Assembly (NCBI GenBank): GCA_024636295.1
Contig: JAGXHI010000063.1
Coordinates: 1-46,155 of the forward strand
Direction: 5' to 3'
Length of the DNA stretch: 46,155 bases
Origin: Desulfuromonadales bacterium
GTDB lineage: Bacteria; Desulfobacterota; Desulfuromonadia; Desulfuromonadales; JAGXHI01
Below, in pieces: positions 8,904-18,511 of the stretch. How positions within the stretch are numbered: position 1 is the stretch's first letter; every line of letters starts with the position of its first letter. Under the pieces are notes generated by a model that did not search any database, was not told the DNA's origin, and worked only from the letters and a program-made list of their open reading frames with translations. The translations under genes and the position numbers were made by a program.

Positions 8904-10679
8904 ATGTCCTTCACGGGAAACCTGGAACATCTTTCCATCGTCGACATCATGCAGCTGCTGCACGCCACCCGGAAATCGGGAATTCTGCGTGTTCAGGGCA
9001 AAAAAGGGGAAAGTCGGCTCGTCTTCAAGGACGGTTTCATCGTCAGCGCGAGGCATCTGAACGTACGTATCGGTCGCATTCTGCAGGATCTCGGAATGAT
9101 CTCCCCCGAAGAGCTCGACAGGACCCTTCGTGAGCAGAAAGCGGCTGGCGACCAACGCAAGCCCCTGATCGTCACCCTTATTGAAAAGGATTTGATCCAG
9201 GAAAAGGATGCCTACAAAAGTCTTCAAACCCTCATCGAAATGACGGTGGTGGAAATCCTCACCTGGAAGACAGGGAAATTCTCCCTGGATATCACCGATA
9301 CGACCGTCTCCGACGATTACCAGTATTATCCGGAAAAAATCAGCAAGGAGATCAACATCGATACGCAGAGGGCGCTCATGGACGCTCTGCGGATCTATGA
9401 TGAAAAGAAACGCGATGGCGAACTGGAGGAGGACTTCGAGGCCGAAAAGGAAATCGCCGGATTTCAGGAGAAGGAGAAAACAGAAATCGAGTCCGATGAA
9501 TCGGGCTCGGGCCGGAACCTCTCTGCCGAGGACCTGGGCCTGGCGGATCTGGACAGTATGGAAACTCATATCCCCGGAGTCTTCAGGACTCTCCGGGATA
9601 TGGACCCCGTCCTTCATCACCGGGAAAAAATAGAGGAAATCGCCCCTCGTCTCGCCGAGGAGCAAAGGGATGCCCTGGTCGCATTCCTGAAACCATTTCC
9701 ATTCCCCGGGGCCCGAGCGGAGGACTGGAAAGCCATGAATGCGACGATACCGGATATCGTCCTGTGCAGTCGCGATCCGCTTCTCGAATACGCCCTCGCC
9801 GCGGTCTGCGGCGCAGCGGGTCTTTCCATTCTTGCACCTCATGATGAAAAGGATTTCTCTTCGATTCTCGATGGGATCTTCACCGGGGGAAAAGCTCCCG
9901 TTCTTCTTCTCGACGATCCGGAGCCTGTGGGCGATGCGAATGAGTCCGCCGAAAATCCGCGCTTAAGCCTTCCGCGTAATTTTCCACGAAACCGTGTCGT
10001 ACAATTGGTCTCCCCCTTGAATTTTTCCTTTGCGATTAATTCTCTTGAAGATGTTTTTGGAGCTTATTTCCCCCGACCCCGTATCGGCACGCCGGAGGGG
10101 AGGTTTTCGGATAATTTCATTCTTTTTCTGAGAGCACTCCCCGAATTCCTGAAAGATTTTTCCGAAAGAACCGATGCCGGAGGCGCCCTTCGGGAGGGAC
10201 TTTCGGCTCTGTTGAACCTGAAATCCGATCCGGACGTGGCTTTTGCGCTGCTTCGGTTCGTGACCGAAAAGTTCGAGCGGACCATCGCCTTCGTCGTCCG
10301 AAAGGGAGAGTTGATTGCGGAAAAAAGCATCGGAATCGAAACATCCGGCAGCGGGGCCGTGCCCGGGCTGACGATTCCGCTGAAAGAGGATCCCCTTCTC
10401 AGCCGTGTGGTTGAAAAGGGAGTTCCTTTCTATGACCGGGTGGAAGACGGGATATTAAGACAGAAGATCTCCGACAGAATCGGCTCTTCCCTGGACTCGC
10501 GGGTGCTTCTTCTTCCCGTGCGTGTAAAGGGAAGAACCGTTTCCCTCATCTACGGGGATTCAGCTCGCGGAGAGGCCGCGCCTGGATTTATGGAGGTATT
10601 GGAAGTCTTTTCTCATCAGGCGGGGCTGATGCTGGAAAATTCTTTTTATCGCCGGAAAATGGGAAAAGCGTCCCATTAG
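8904..10679 (+). CDS. DUF4388 (PATAN-like) - receiver-like - GAF regulator
   Basis: 591 residues in three parts. Residues 1-135 are a DUF4388 domain (FTGNLEHLSIVDIMQLLHA, GILRV, then VFKDGFIVSA), related to PATAN domains of phototaxis response regulators. An acidic linker follows, then at about 275-400 a receiver-like segment (IVLCSRDPLLEYALAAVCG, PVLLLDDPE) that lacks a clear phospho-acceptor pattern. Residues about 430-585 resemble a GAF domain (FVVRKGELIAEKSIGIE, RVLLLPVRVKGRTVSLIYG). It is cytoplasmic. GGAGG lies ten bases before the ATG. It is followed after 36 bp by a PilT-like ATPase, so it probably controls twitching motility in one operon; that link is inferred from context and from PATAN biology. 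Confidence 0.75.
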   Translation: MSFTGNLEHLSIVDIMQLLHATRKSGILRVQGKKGESRLVFKDGFIVSARHLNVRIGRILQDLGMISPEELDRTLREQKAAGDQRKPLIVTLIEKDLIQEKDAYKSLQTLIEMTVVEILTWKTGKFSLDITDTTVSDDYQYYPEKISKEINIDTQRALMDALRIYDEKKRDGELEEDFEAEKEIAGFQEKEKTEIESDESGSGRNLSAEDLGLADLDSMETHIPGVFRTLRDMDPVLHHREKIEEIAPRLAEEQRDALVAFLKPFPFPGARAEDWKAMNATIPDIVLCSRDPLLEYALAAVCGAAGLSILAPHDEKDFSSILDGIFTGGKAPVLLLDDPEPVGDANESAENPRLSLPRNFPRNRVVQLVSPLNFSFAINSLEDVFGAYFPRPRIGTPEGRFSDNFILFLRALPEFLKDFSERTDAGGALREGLSALLNLKSDPDVAFALLRFVTEKFERTIAFVVRKGELIAEKSIGIETSGSGAVPGLTIPLKEDPLLSRVVEKGVPFYDRVEDGILRQKISDRIGSSLDSRVLLLPVRVKGRTVSLIYGDSARGEAAPGFMEVLEVFSHQAGLMLENSFYRRKMGKASH

Positions 10680-10715
10680 GGCCTTAGGGCCGCATCGCAC
10701 GAACAGGGGTCGTCC

Positions 10716-11786
10716 ATGGACATGAAAGTTCTGAATCAGATTCTGGGGATCGCATTTGAAAAGCGGGTGTCGGACGTGCATTTCGAGGTGGATAATTCGC
10801 CTTTTTTTCGAGGCCGCGGTCAACTTATCCGCTCCAAACTGCCGAAATTGACGCCACGCGATACCGAATTCATCGCCACAACCATCATGGAGCAGAACAA
10901 CCGGCAACTTCCCGAGGACCTGAAGGAGTTGGACGCCTCTTATGCGCTGCCGAGTGGGGGACGGTTCCGGGTAAGTATCTTCCGGCAACGAGGGCACCTC
11001 GGCATCGTCATGCGCGTTATTCCTCCGCAGATCGGAAGTTTTCAGGAATTGAACCTTCCGCCGGTTCTGGGAGAGATCGTTCAGGCGCCCAACGGCCTCA
11101 TTCTTGTCACCGGCCCCACAGGGAACGGCAAATCAACCACTCTGGCATCCATGCTGCATTTCATGAACGAAACCTTCAATTACAATATTATCACCATCGA
11201 GGAGCCCATCGAATTCCTCTTCACCTCCAGCAGAAGCTGCATCATTCAGCGAGAAGTCGGGTTGGATACGGAAGGTTTCGGCTCGGCCCTCAAGGCAGCC
11301 CTGCGGATGGACCCGGATGCCATCATGGTGGGGGAACTTCGCGATCTGGAAACCATCGACGCCTGCATCAAGGCGGCGGAAACCGGGCATCTGGTCCTCT
11401 CGACCCTGCACACCCAGGGTGCGGTCTCCACGATCAATCGGTTGATCGGCTACTTCCCTCCCGATTCCCAGGAGGTCATGCGGCAGCGACTCGCCGATAT
11501 CCTGGTCGCCACTGTTTCGTTGCGTCTAATCAAGGACCGCACGGGGGAGCGCATTCTTCCGGTGGTCGAGGTGATGCGCACCACGACCACCATTCAGGCC
11601 TGCATCCGGGAAGGCCGCCTGGATGAAATCGAATCGCACATAGAAAAAGGACGGGCCCAGTACAATATGCAGACACTGGACCAGCATCTGATTCATCTCT
11701 GCCAGAAGAACGTCATCTCCTTCGAAGACGCCAAACGGCTCACGCGTTCCATGGATCTGGAGCGGAAGCTGATGTTCACGAGCTAA
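10716..11786 (+). CDS. pilT: PilT-like type IV pilus retraction ATPase
   Basis: 356 residues, the usual PilT size. Motifs in order: ASDVHF-like N-terminus (VSDVHFEVD), Walker A GPTGNGKSTT, Asp box IITIEEPIEF, Walker B DPDAIMVGELRD and His box TGHLVLSTLHT. PilT hexamers disassemble pilin at the inner membrane to retract type IV pili. The C-terminal motif that is AIRNLIRE in canonical PilT, needed for retraction, reads TIQACIRE here, so this is more likely a paralogue (PilU or a specialised PilT) than the main motor. It sits 36 bp after the DUF4388 regulator. No pilB, pilC or pilin gene is in the window. Confidence 0.85.
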   Translation: MDMKVLNQILGIAFEKRVSDVHFEVDNSPFFRGRGQLIRSKLPKLTPRDTEFIATTIMEQNNRQLPEDLKELDASYALPSGGRFRVSIFRQRGHLGIVMRVIPPQIGSFQELNLPPVLGEIVQAPNGLILVTGPTGNGKSTTLASMLHFMNETFNYNIITIEEPIEFLFTSSRSCIIQREVGLDTEGFGSALKAALRMDPDAIMVGELRDLETIDACIKAAETGHLVLSTLHTQGAVSTINRLIGYFPPDSQEVMRQRLADILVATVSLRLIKDRTGERILPVVEVMRTTTTIQACIREGRLDEIESHIEKGRAQYNMQTLDQHLIHLCQKNVISFEDAKRLTRSMDLERKLMFTS

Positions 11787-11810
11787 AAAAAAGGCGCGAA
11801 ACGCGCCTTT
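11785..11810 (-). terminator. Intrinsic terminator for the GGDEF operon
   Basis: Stem GGCGCG-AAA-CGCGCC (11793-11807). Read on the minus strand it is followed by eight T, an ideal intrinsic terminator for the two-gene GGDEF operon. On the plus strand only three T follow, so it would stop the pilT transcript less well. Confidence 0.85.
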
Positions 11811-11915
11811 CGAACCAGCGGACCCCTGCGAACCGTGGCGCCCGATTCCTGCCGATTCACTCATGCGTCGTTTACAAAGGCGCGCCAGGAAAATGGAAAA
11901 AATTCCGAAACTTTA

Positions 11916-14900
11916 CTATTCCTTCTTCTCCAGAGCGCGAGGGAGGCTGGTCTCGTAGCCCGCCCGTTCGATGGACTGCGCCCGGATGTTTTCGGAATAA
12001 AACTGGTAATTATTCTTTCCCTCCTCCTTGGCCCGGTACATGGCCAGATCGGAACTCTTCATAAGAGTCTGCTCATCCTCCCCGTCTTTGGGATAGATGC
12101 TGATTCCGATGCTTCCGGTTACCTGACATTCCTGGCCCTGAATGACCATCGGCCGGATAATGGTGTTGAGGATTTTGCGGGCGACCACGGCGGCTTGATG
12201 GGGGTTTTCCACCTCCTGAACAAGAACCGCGAATTCATCCCCCCCGAGGCGCGCGACGACATCGCTTGAGCGTATCGTCTCCTTCATTCGGATGGCGATC
12301 TCCTGCAGCAACTGATCCCCCGCCTCGTGACCCAGGGAGTCGTTGATAATTTTGAATCGATCCAGGTCGATAAACATCACCGCGAATTCCCGCTGATAGC
12401 GTCGTGCGGTCTGGATCGCAAGGTTGAGCATCTGGCTGAAAAGGGCCCGGTTCGGAAGGGTGGTGAGGGCATCGTGAGTGGCGAGATACCGGATGCGCTC
12501 TTCGGATTGCTTGCGTTCGGCTTCCCGATCAAAATTGTTCAGAGCAAACGATACGTTCTCCGCCATTCGTTCCAGGAGTTGGACGATTTCGCCATCAAAA
12601 TCTCCTTTTCCGTCCGAATAAAAAAGAAGGACGCCGGCGCTTTTTCCGTTTCGAAGAAGTGGAAGCGCGGCAGCGGAGCGGACTCCGGCCTCCCTTCCGA
12701 TCTCTCTCCAGGCCGGCAGGCGCTTGTCATTCTCGTAGTCGTTGCTGACCCAGGGTTTGCCGGTGCGGAACGCGTTTCCAACCAGTCCCCCTCCCAGTGG
12801 ATTGCTTTCATCGACGGAAATCCGGATGGCCCACATCGAATCGACGATCGCTCCGCTTCCCGCCGCTATTTTCATCCACCCTTCGCTGTCGGGAAGAAGC
12901 GCCGCAGTAATGAGAAATTTCCCTCCGTCGACGGAGGCGTCGCAGACCCGGCGATACAATTCGTCCGGGGAGTCGGCGCGGAGGATCGCCTCATTGGTGG
13001 CGCTGAGGGCGGCGTACATTCTTCCGAGACGCAGCATGGCCTGCTCATTCTCTTTTTTTCGGGTGATGTCCCGGGCGACGCCGCGGTAACCCATAAAACG
13101 TTCATCTTCGGCGAAAATAGGCTCCCCGGACAGATTGAAATAACGCAGGGATCCATCCGGCAGGGGGAGGTGCATCACGGTATTGTAGAAGCGCCTTTCG
13201 CCCGCCCGCAGTTTCCGGTGCACGATCTCACCGGCGCCGAGTCCTTCGATTATCGCTCCGCATTCCCAAGGGGTTTTACCCATGAAAAAATTGAAGATCT
13301 CTTTGCTCTGTTCAAGATAGCGGCCCTCAAAGCGGACAGATCGCAACTCCGCATCCTCTTCCCAGTACCAGTCGGAGGAAAGATCGGTCATGGCCCGGAA
13401 GCGCTCCTCGCTTTCGCGCAAGGCTTTCTCCCCCTCCTTGCGCTCGATCTCTCGATCGAAATTGTCCAGGGCGAAAGAGACGTTTTCCGCCATTCGTTCC
13501 AGAAGATGGATGTTCTCCTCGTCAAAATTTCCCCTTTCGTCCGAACAAAAAAGGAGGATACCTGCGCTTGTCCCGTTTCGTAGGACGGGTATGGCAGCGG
13601 CGGAGCGTATTCCGGCCTTCAAACCCATTTCCTGCCATGGCTGAATGCGTTCGTCGCCCCCATAAGCATTGCTGATGCACGGTTTTGCCGTGCGGAAAGC
13701 TTCTCCGACCAGGCCCTTCCCCCATAAAGCGTCCTCCTCGACCGATATGCGCACGTCCCTCATCCATTCGGCGATCTTCCCGCTTGCCGCCTCGATCTTC
13801 ATCCACCCCTCGCCATCGGGGAGAAGGGCCGCGGTGATATGAAACTTCCCTCCGTTCACGGCCGCCTCGCAGACCCTTTCGTAAAGTTCACGAGGAGTGC
13901 GGGCGTGCAGGATCGCTTCGTTGGTTGCGCTGATCGCACCGTAGAGTCTGCTTATTTTTCGAATAGCTTCCTCGGTTTCCTTCCGGCGGCTGATGTCCCG
14001 GCTGATGGTGACGATCAGCCATCTGTCCCCGGATTGCACGGCCCGACGGTTCAGTTCGTAAGTCAGCAGGCGTCCGTCTTCTCCGGTGACGGCAAGCTCG
14101 CTGCGGATCCTCCTGGGACTTGAGGCGATCATTTCGTCATAGAGGCGCTCGAGGTCTTCTGCCCGAGTCGTCAACAGGTCCTGCGGACCGATTCGCAGCA
14201 TTTCCTCCCGGGAGAGTCGCGATGCCCGGCAGGACTTTTCGTTGACATCCACGAACCGCATCGTTTCCCGATCGACGAGGTAGATCATGTCCCCGGATAA
14301 CTCCATCGCTGCGCGGAAGCGCAGCAACCGGTTTTCAGCTTCGAGGCGTCGAATGCCTTGTCCGATCTGACTCGCGATATGGGTGGTCCCCCGGAGCAAA
14401 TCGGGATCGGGTCGACGGATCTCCTCGCTGAAGAACTCCATGGCGCCGATCACTTTCCCGTCCGCAAAGACGGGAAACGAGAAAGCGCTTTTCAGATCTG
14501 CTTCGGCGGCCCGGGACGCCCTGAGAAAACCCTTCTCTCTGGACAGGTCTCCAATCCAGACCGGTTCGCCCGTCTTGCAGGTTTTCCGGATCAGTTCCCC
14601 GTCCTGACCTGGCTGAATTTTCATTCTTCTGGTGGCGTCAAGAAAAGCGTCGATCTGCGCGGAGCGATATCCCCAGGTCTCCCGGGAATATAAAACCTGC
14701 TGCTGTTCATCGCATTCCCAGCGTGCTCCGCAGACCCAGCCGAGGGTTTCACAGATCAGTCGGATGATTTCGGGAATAGCCCTTGACAGGTCGGATACTT
14801 CCGAGAGGATTCGGGTCACTCCATGTTCGATGGCGATGCGCTGACCCATCTGAATCTGTCGGGTGAGATCCCTGGAGATCCCGCGGTAACCCAGGAAACG

Positions 14901-15257
14901 ATCCTTGTCGTAAACAGGCTCTCCGCTGCAGGCGATGTAACGCAGCCCGCTTTCGGGATGGATGAGCGTGTAGAGAAGATTGGAGAAGGGGCGTCTGGCT
15001 TCCAGAATCTCCCAATGCCGACCCCATGTTCCGTCTTCTCCAACGGGTTTTCCGCCTAGATCCCATCGGGTCCTCCCAAGCATGCGCCTTGAATTCTTCC
15101 AGCCGTTCTCCTGCGCCGGACTTTTAAAAACCGTGAAGCAATGGTTTTCATCCTGCTCCCAATAATATTCGAGGGAGGTTCCGATGGAGGTCTTCAGGCG
15201 GTTCTCAAATCGCCGCATTCCGTTTTCCGGTTTTTCGTTGCTGGGATCTTTTTGCAT
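11916..15257 (-). CDS. PAS/GAF diguanylate cyclase without EAL domain
   Basis: About 1113 residues, no membrane segment. Order: PAS (25-135), GAF (150-305), PAS (315-430), GAF (445-615), PAS (625-745), GAF (755-925), GGDEF (930-1090). The two later GAF domains are near copies of each other: each begins with (A/G)AxSATNEAIL and shares GGKF-ITAALLPD, GLVG-AFRT and LLERMAENVSFAL. The cyclase site is intact (RLGGDEF) and an inhibitory site RSSD lies five residues before it, so it should make c-di-GMP with product feedback. The protein stops at RALEKKE, exactly where its upstream paralogue enters an EAL domain; two stops (TAG, TAA) follow. The ATG at 15257 is preferred over a TTG five codons upstream. 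It is 46 bp after the GGDEF-EAL gene. Confidence 0.88.
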   Translation of the reverse strand: MQKDPSNEKPENGMRRFENRLKTSIGTSLEYYWEQDENHCFTVFKSPAQENGWKNSRRMLGRTRWDLGGKPVGEDGTWGRHWEILEARRPFSNLLYTLIHPESGLRYIACSGEPVYDKDRFLGYRGISRDLTRQIQMGQRIAIEHGVTRILSEVSDLSRAIPEIIRLICETLGWVCGARWECDEQQQVLYSRETWGYRSAQIDAFLDATRRMKIQPGQDGELIRKTCKTGEPVWIGDLSREKGFLRASRAAEADLKSAFSFPVFADGKVIGAMEFFSEEIRRPDPDLLRGTTHIASQIGQGIRRLEAENRLLRFRAAMELSGDMIYLVDRETMRFVDVNEKSCRASRLSREEMLRIGPQDLLTTRAEDLERLYDEMIASSPRRIRSELAVTGEDGRLLTYELNRRAVQSGDRWLIVTISRDISRRKETEEAIRKISRLYGAISATNEAILHARTPRELYERVCEAAVNGGKFHITAALLPDGEGWMKIEAASGKIAEWMRDVRISVEEDALWGKGLVGEAFRTAKPCISNAYGGDERIQPWQEMGLKAGIRSAAAIPVLRNGTSAGILLFCSDERGNFDEENIHLLERMAENVSFALDNFDREIERKEGEKALRESEERFRAMTDLSSDWYWEEDAELRSVRFEGRYLEQSKEIFNFFMGKTPWECGAIIEGLGAGEIVHRKLRAGERRFYNTVMHLPLPDGSLRYFNLSGEPIFAEDERFMGYRGVARDITRKKENEQAMLRLGRMYAALSATNEAILRADSPDELYRRVCDASVDGGKFLITAALLPDSEGWMKIAAGSGAIVDSMWAIRISVDESNPLGGGLVGNAFRTGKPWVSNDYENDKRLPAWREIGREAGVRSAAALPLLRNGKSAGVLLFYSDGKGDFDGEIVQLLERMAENVSFALNNFDREAERKQSEERIRYLATHDALTTLPNRALFSQMLNLAIQTARRYQREFAVMFIDLDRFKIINDSLGHEAGDQLLQEIAIRMKETIRSSDVVARLGGDEFAVLVQEVENPHQAAVVARKILNTIIRPMVIQGQECQVTGSIGISIYPKDGEDEQTLMKSSDLAMYRAKEEGKNNYQFYSENIRAQSIERAGYETSLPRALEKKE

Positions 15258-15303
15258 CTTTTTTCCAATCAATGTATTCCAAAAACAGGTTTGACGGAGG
15301 ATT

Positions 15304-17508
15304 TCATATCACCTCTCCGGCCCTGCGCTCAAGAAACCGGGGACGGCCTTGCCGGAGCATGAGAGAGATCTCCTCCGATGAAACCGGTTTGCTGAAAAGG
15401 TAACCCTGTATCTCGTCACAGTTGTGTTCACGGAGAAACTGCTCCTGTCCTTTCGTTTCCACTCCCTCTGCGATAACCGTCAGATTCAGGGCTTTGGCCA
15501 TGGTTATAATGGCTTTCATAATTGCCATGTCCTTGCAGTTGTCCGGAATTCCATGGATAAATGAGCGATCCACCTTGAGCGTATCGACAGGGAGGTGCTT
15601 TAGCTGACCCAGCGAAGAATATCCGATTCCAAAATCATCAATGGCCAGTCGAACTCCCATTTTCCGGATCTCGGAGAGGATCCGGAATGTCCTTTCGGGA
15701 TTGTGGATCATAACACCTTCCGTTAATTCCAGTTCAAGCAGCTCCGGCGGCATGCCGGCCTCCTGGAGAGTGTCGTCGATCTCCTGGGAAAGATATTCCG
15801 CCGACAGCTGGCGCATGGAGAGATTGACGGCCATGCGCATGGGCGGCAACCCTTCATTCTGCCACGCCATGTTTTGCCGGCAGGCGGCCCTGAGAGCCCA
15901 TCGCCCGATGGGAATAATCAATCCGCTTTCCTCGGCGAGGGGAATGAACTGTTCGGGAGGGATGAGACCGAACTCTGGATGTTGCCACCGGAGAAGAGCC
16001 TCCAGGCCTGTAACAGATCCGCTCTTAAGGTCCAGCTTGGGCTGATAATGCAGAAGAAATTCGTTATTCTCCAAGGCATTGCGAAGACCGGTTTCGAAGC
16101 TTAAACGCTCGGACGTTTGTGTTCGGATCCCTTCGGAATAAAACTGGAAATTATCCCGGCCCTCACCTTTGGCCAGGTACATGGCGGCGTCCGCCCCGTT
16201 CATAAGGGATCGTTCGTCCCCAGCATCCGTTGGGTGTATGCAGATGCCGATGCTGGCGGTGACCCGGTATCCCTGCCCCAGAATTTCGATGGGCCTGGCA
16301 ATAGCGGAGAGGATTTTTCGCGCCAGGACGGCAACCTGGTGCGGCGCCGCCTCCTGCACAAGAACGACGAATTCATCGCCTCCCATTCGCGCAACGATAT
16401 CGCTCGCCCTCACCATCGATCTCAGCCGTCCGGCAATCTCCTTAAGCAGTTTGTCGCCGGCCGCGTGGCCGAGAGTATCGTTTATGACTTTGAACCGATC
16501 CAGATCGATGAACAGGGCGGCCAGCGTCCGTCCGTGTCGGCGCGCCAATTCAATAGCGGGAGTCAGAAACTCGCCGAACATGAGACGATTGGGAAGACCC
16601 GTCAGGCTGTCGTGCGTAGCAAGAAATTTTATGCGCTCCTGTGCGCGCTTTTGTTCCGTGATATCCCGACCTACACCACGATAGCCCTTGAAGCGCCCTC
16701 GTTCGTCGAAGATGGGTTCGCCACTGACGCTGATATAGCGCTTTTCTCCGTCCGGAAGAGTGCGGTGCATGATCTGGTCTCGGAATGGAAGATGTTCACG
16801 GAGAAGCGCCCGATGTCTCTCCCATCCTCCTGATTCATCAATTTCAAGCCCGATTTCCCAGCGCCGTTTGCCAAGAAGATTCTGACCACTGACGCTCCCG
16901 TCTGCGATGACCTGGCGGCCCTCCAAACGGACGAAGCGGAACTTGGCGTCCTGTTCCCAGAACCAGTCGGATGAAAGCTCGACCAGACTGCGGAAACGAG
17001 CTTCACTTTCCCCAAGAGCCAGTTCCACTCTTCTGCGCTTCGTTACATCCCTTAATATCCCGCGGAAGCCGACCGCCTCTCCACGAGCGTTTTTCACAAG
17101 ATGAATAGAGCCCTCAGTGGTCAGTGGCGAACCGTCCTTCTGTACCACATTCCAGTCAAAACTCGGTACCGGGATGCCGGTGCGATAGACCCGGTTGAAA
17201 AATCGGTACATTTCCGCCGCTTCCTCGGGGGTCTGATAATCACGGTTGTTCATTCCCCTTAGCTCATCTTCGGAAAAATCCAGCATCCGGCAGAGCCCTT
17301 TATTGAAGAAGGTCAGATCTCCTCTGAGGTTTGTTTCATAATAACCATCCTCGATGCTCTCCAGAATCGTCCGGTATTTTTCCTCGCTCTGCCGCAGTTC
17401 CTCCTCGGCGCGGCTTCTTTGCGCTGCCTGCGCGCTGGGGGTAATTTCGTTTTCCCCCCTTTCTTCCGGATTCTTGTCCCCTGGTGGTTTCATTGCAAAT
17501 TTCTGCAT
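15304..17508 (-). CDS. PAS-PAS-GGDEF-EAL c-di-GMP turnover protein
   Basis: 734 residues, cytoplasmic. Two PAS domains (about 40-165 and 170-295), then GGDEF (about 300-465) with intact RMGGDEF and inhibitory RASD five residues before it, then EAL (about 480-725). The EAL residues look complete: LEALLRW, NLSMRQL, ELTEGVM, DDFGIGYSSL, KVDRSFI and AEGVET. Both activities appear possible; which dominates cannot be read from sequence. It is the first gene of a two-gene operon with a paralogous cyclase. The start at 17508 lacks a strong ribosome site; another Met five codons inside is possible. Confidence 0.88.
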   Translation of the reverse strand: MQKFAMKPPGDKNPEERGENEITPSAQAAQRSRAEEELRQSEEKYRTILESIEDGYYETNLRGDLTFFNKGLCRMLDFSEDELRGMNNRDYQTPEEAAEMYRFFNRVYRTGIPVPSFDWNVVQKDGSPLTTEGSIHLVKNARGEAVGFRGILRDVTKRRRVELALGESEARFRSLVELSSDWFWEQDAKFRFVRLEGRQVIADGSVSGQNLLGKRRWEIGLEIDESGGWERHRALLREHLPFRDQIMHRTLPDGEKRYISVSGEPIFDERGRFKGYRGVGRDITEQKRAQERIKFLATHDSLTGLPNRLMFGEFLTPAIELARRHGRTLAALFIDLDRFKVINDTLGHAAGDKLLKEIAGRLRSMVRASDIVARMGGDEFVVLVQEAAPHQVAVLARKILSAIARPIEILGQGYRVTASIGICIHPTDAGDERSLMNGADAAMYLAKGEGRDNFQFYSEGIRTQTSERLSFETGLRNALENNEFLLHYQPKLDLKSGSVTGLEALLRWQHPEFGLIPPEQFIPLAEESGLIIPIGRWALRAACRQNMAWQNEGLPPMRMAVNLSMRQLSAEYLSQEIDDTLQEAGMPPELLELELTEGVMIHNPERTFRILSEIRKMGVRLAIDDFGIGYSSLGQLKHLPVDTLKVDRSFIHGIPDNCKDMAIMKAIITMAKALNLTVIAEGVETKGQEQFLREHNCDEIQGYLFSKPVSSEEISLMLRQGRPRFLERRAGEVI

Positions 17509-17941
17509 CTTGATGTTGGAATCCTTCCTCCGTAAGGATGGAGCAAACCCTGTGCCAACGACGCTCTCTTCATTGGAAGGCCCTTTGTTCTGGGGGTATC
17601 AGGGCATGAGCTTTTTATGAAAGACAAATTTTCGAGAAAACTGTCGAGGAAGGAGTTGGAATTTTGACGCATGAACGTGCTGCCCCCCCGTCTAGATGAA
17701 ATGGTGTTTTAACCACCCTTTTTCTTTCATGGCCGGGAAGGCAGTTCCTTGAACAGGTTCCCCCCCCCCTGAAGTCAGGACCTGATTTGAAAAATGGCCC
17801 TTCAAAAAATAACATAATTATGCATAAGACATTAAGGAATAAAATCTTAATTATTCTTATAGCTGGGAAGTCGTCTTTGGCGGGAATACGATGAGGCAGT
17901 GTATAATGAAGGAAAGAAAAGACGGCAAAAAGGAGATAGCC
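17509..17941. promoter_or_regulatory. Divergent intergenic region with lipoprotein promoter
   Basis: 433 bp between the GGDEF operon and a lipoprotein gene. A sigma70-like promoter faces right: TTGGCG (17877-17882), 19-bp spacer, TATAAT (17902-17907). An inverted repeat GAATAA-N8-TTATTC (17837-17856) lies in an AT-rich tract upstream and could be an operator. A run of nine to ten C at 17761-17769 is notable as a slippage-prone tract. I see no gene here. Confidence 0.45.
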
Positions 17942-18511
17942 ATGAGTCGTAATTTCAGATGCCGGGGACGATCGGGACTGGTTCTTCTGCTGAGCCTGGT
18001 TTTCGCAGGCTGCGCCGCCGAAAAATCCGTTGTGACACAGTTCCTTTACCAGAATTGGAGCGGTCAGAAAATAGCCCTTTTCCCCGTGGGATACTCCCGC
18101 GACTACCAGGTGCTCGGCATGGAAAGGGCGCCTTACGATGTGGATATCCGTGATGATCTCTGGAAAAACGTTGAACGGAGTCTCAAAGCCAAGGGATACC
18201 AGGTAGTGGCGGCGCGGCAAGCAGAAAGGCCCTTATCGGAAGAGGTCGACGCCGCGATGGAGGTTCTCGTCTATTTCTTCATCTATGATGCTTACGAAAG
18301 GGACCGTTCCGGGATAATCTCCGTGCATGCCCGGGCGGAATTGAAATCCCCTTCCGGGGAGTTGCTGTGGAAGGATGAGGCCTCCGCCAGAGCAGAAGAG
18401 TTGGGAAAGCCCCTCGGTTTCGTTTATCCCCATGCGGAGACCCTTCAGGTATTGTCCAGACTCGCGGACAGGCTTGTCGATTCATTGCCGGATGCCGGCG
18501 AGAGGAATTAA
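17942..18511 (+). CDS. Putative outer membrane lipoprotein
   Basis: 189 residues. A basic N-terminus and hydrophobic stretch end in the lipobox FAGC, so the mature protein is probably lipid-anchored. The mature part has an alpha/beta pattern (KIALFPVGY, DVDIRDDLWKNVERSLKAKGYQVV, AAMEVLVYFFIYDAY) resembling the nucleotide-free periplasmic domains of DUF799/DUF4136-type lipoproteins, but I cannot place it in a family. The start at 17942 has AAGGAGA six bases upstream; the frame is open 17 codons further but with no better site. It has its own promoter and no obvious operon partner. Confidence 0.75.
   Translation: MSRNFRCRGRSGLVLLLSLVFAGCAAEKSVVTQFLYQNWSGQKIALFPVGYSRDYQVLGMERAPYDVDIRDDLWKNVERSLKAKGYQVVAARQAERPLSEEVDAAMEVLVYFFIYDAYERDRSGIISVHARAELKSPSGELLWKDEASARAEELGKPLGFVYPHAETLQVLSRLADRLVDSLPDAGERN

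Noticed and set aside
11850..11918. Readthrough of the stop at the end of the large cyclase into an EAL domain
   Set aside because: The stop is TAG followed at once by TAA, and no EAL-like sequence follows in any frame before the terminator.
12327..13583. 418-codon frame opposite the large cyclase
   Set aside because: It repeats itself exactly where the GAF duplication lies, as expected of a shadow.
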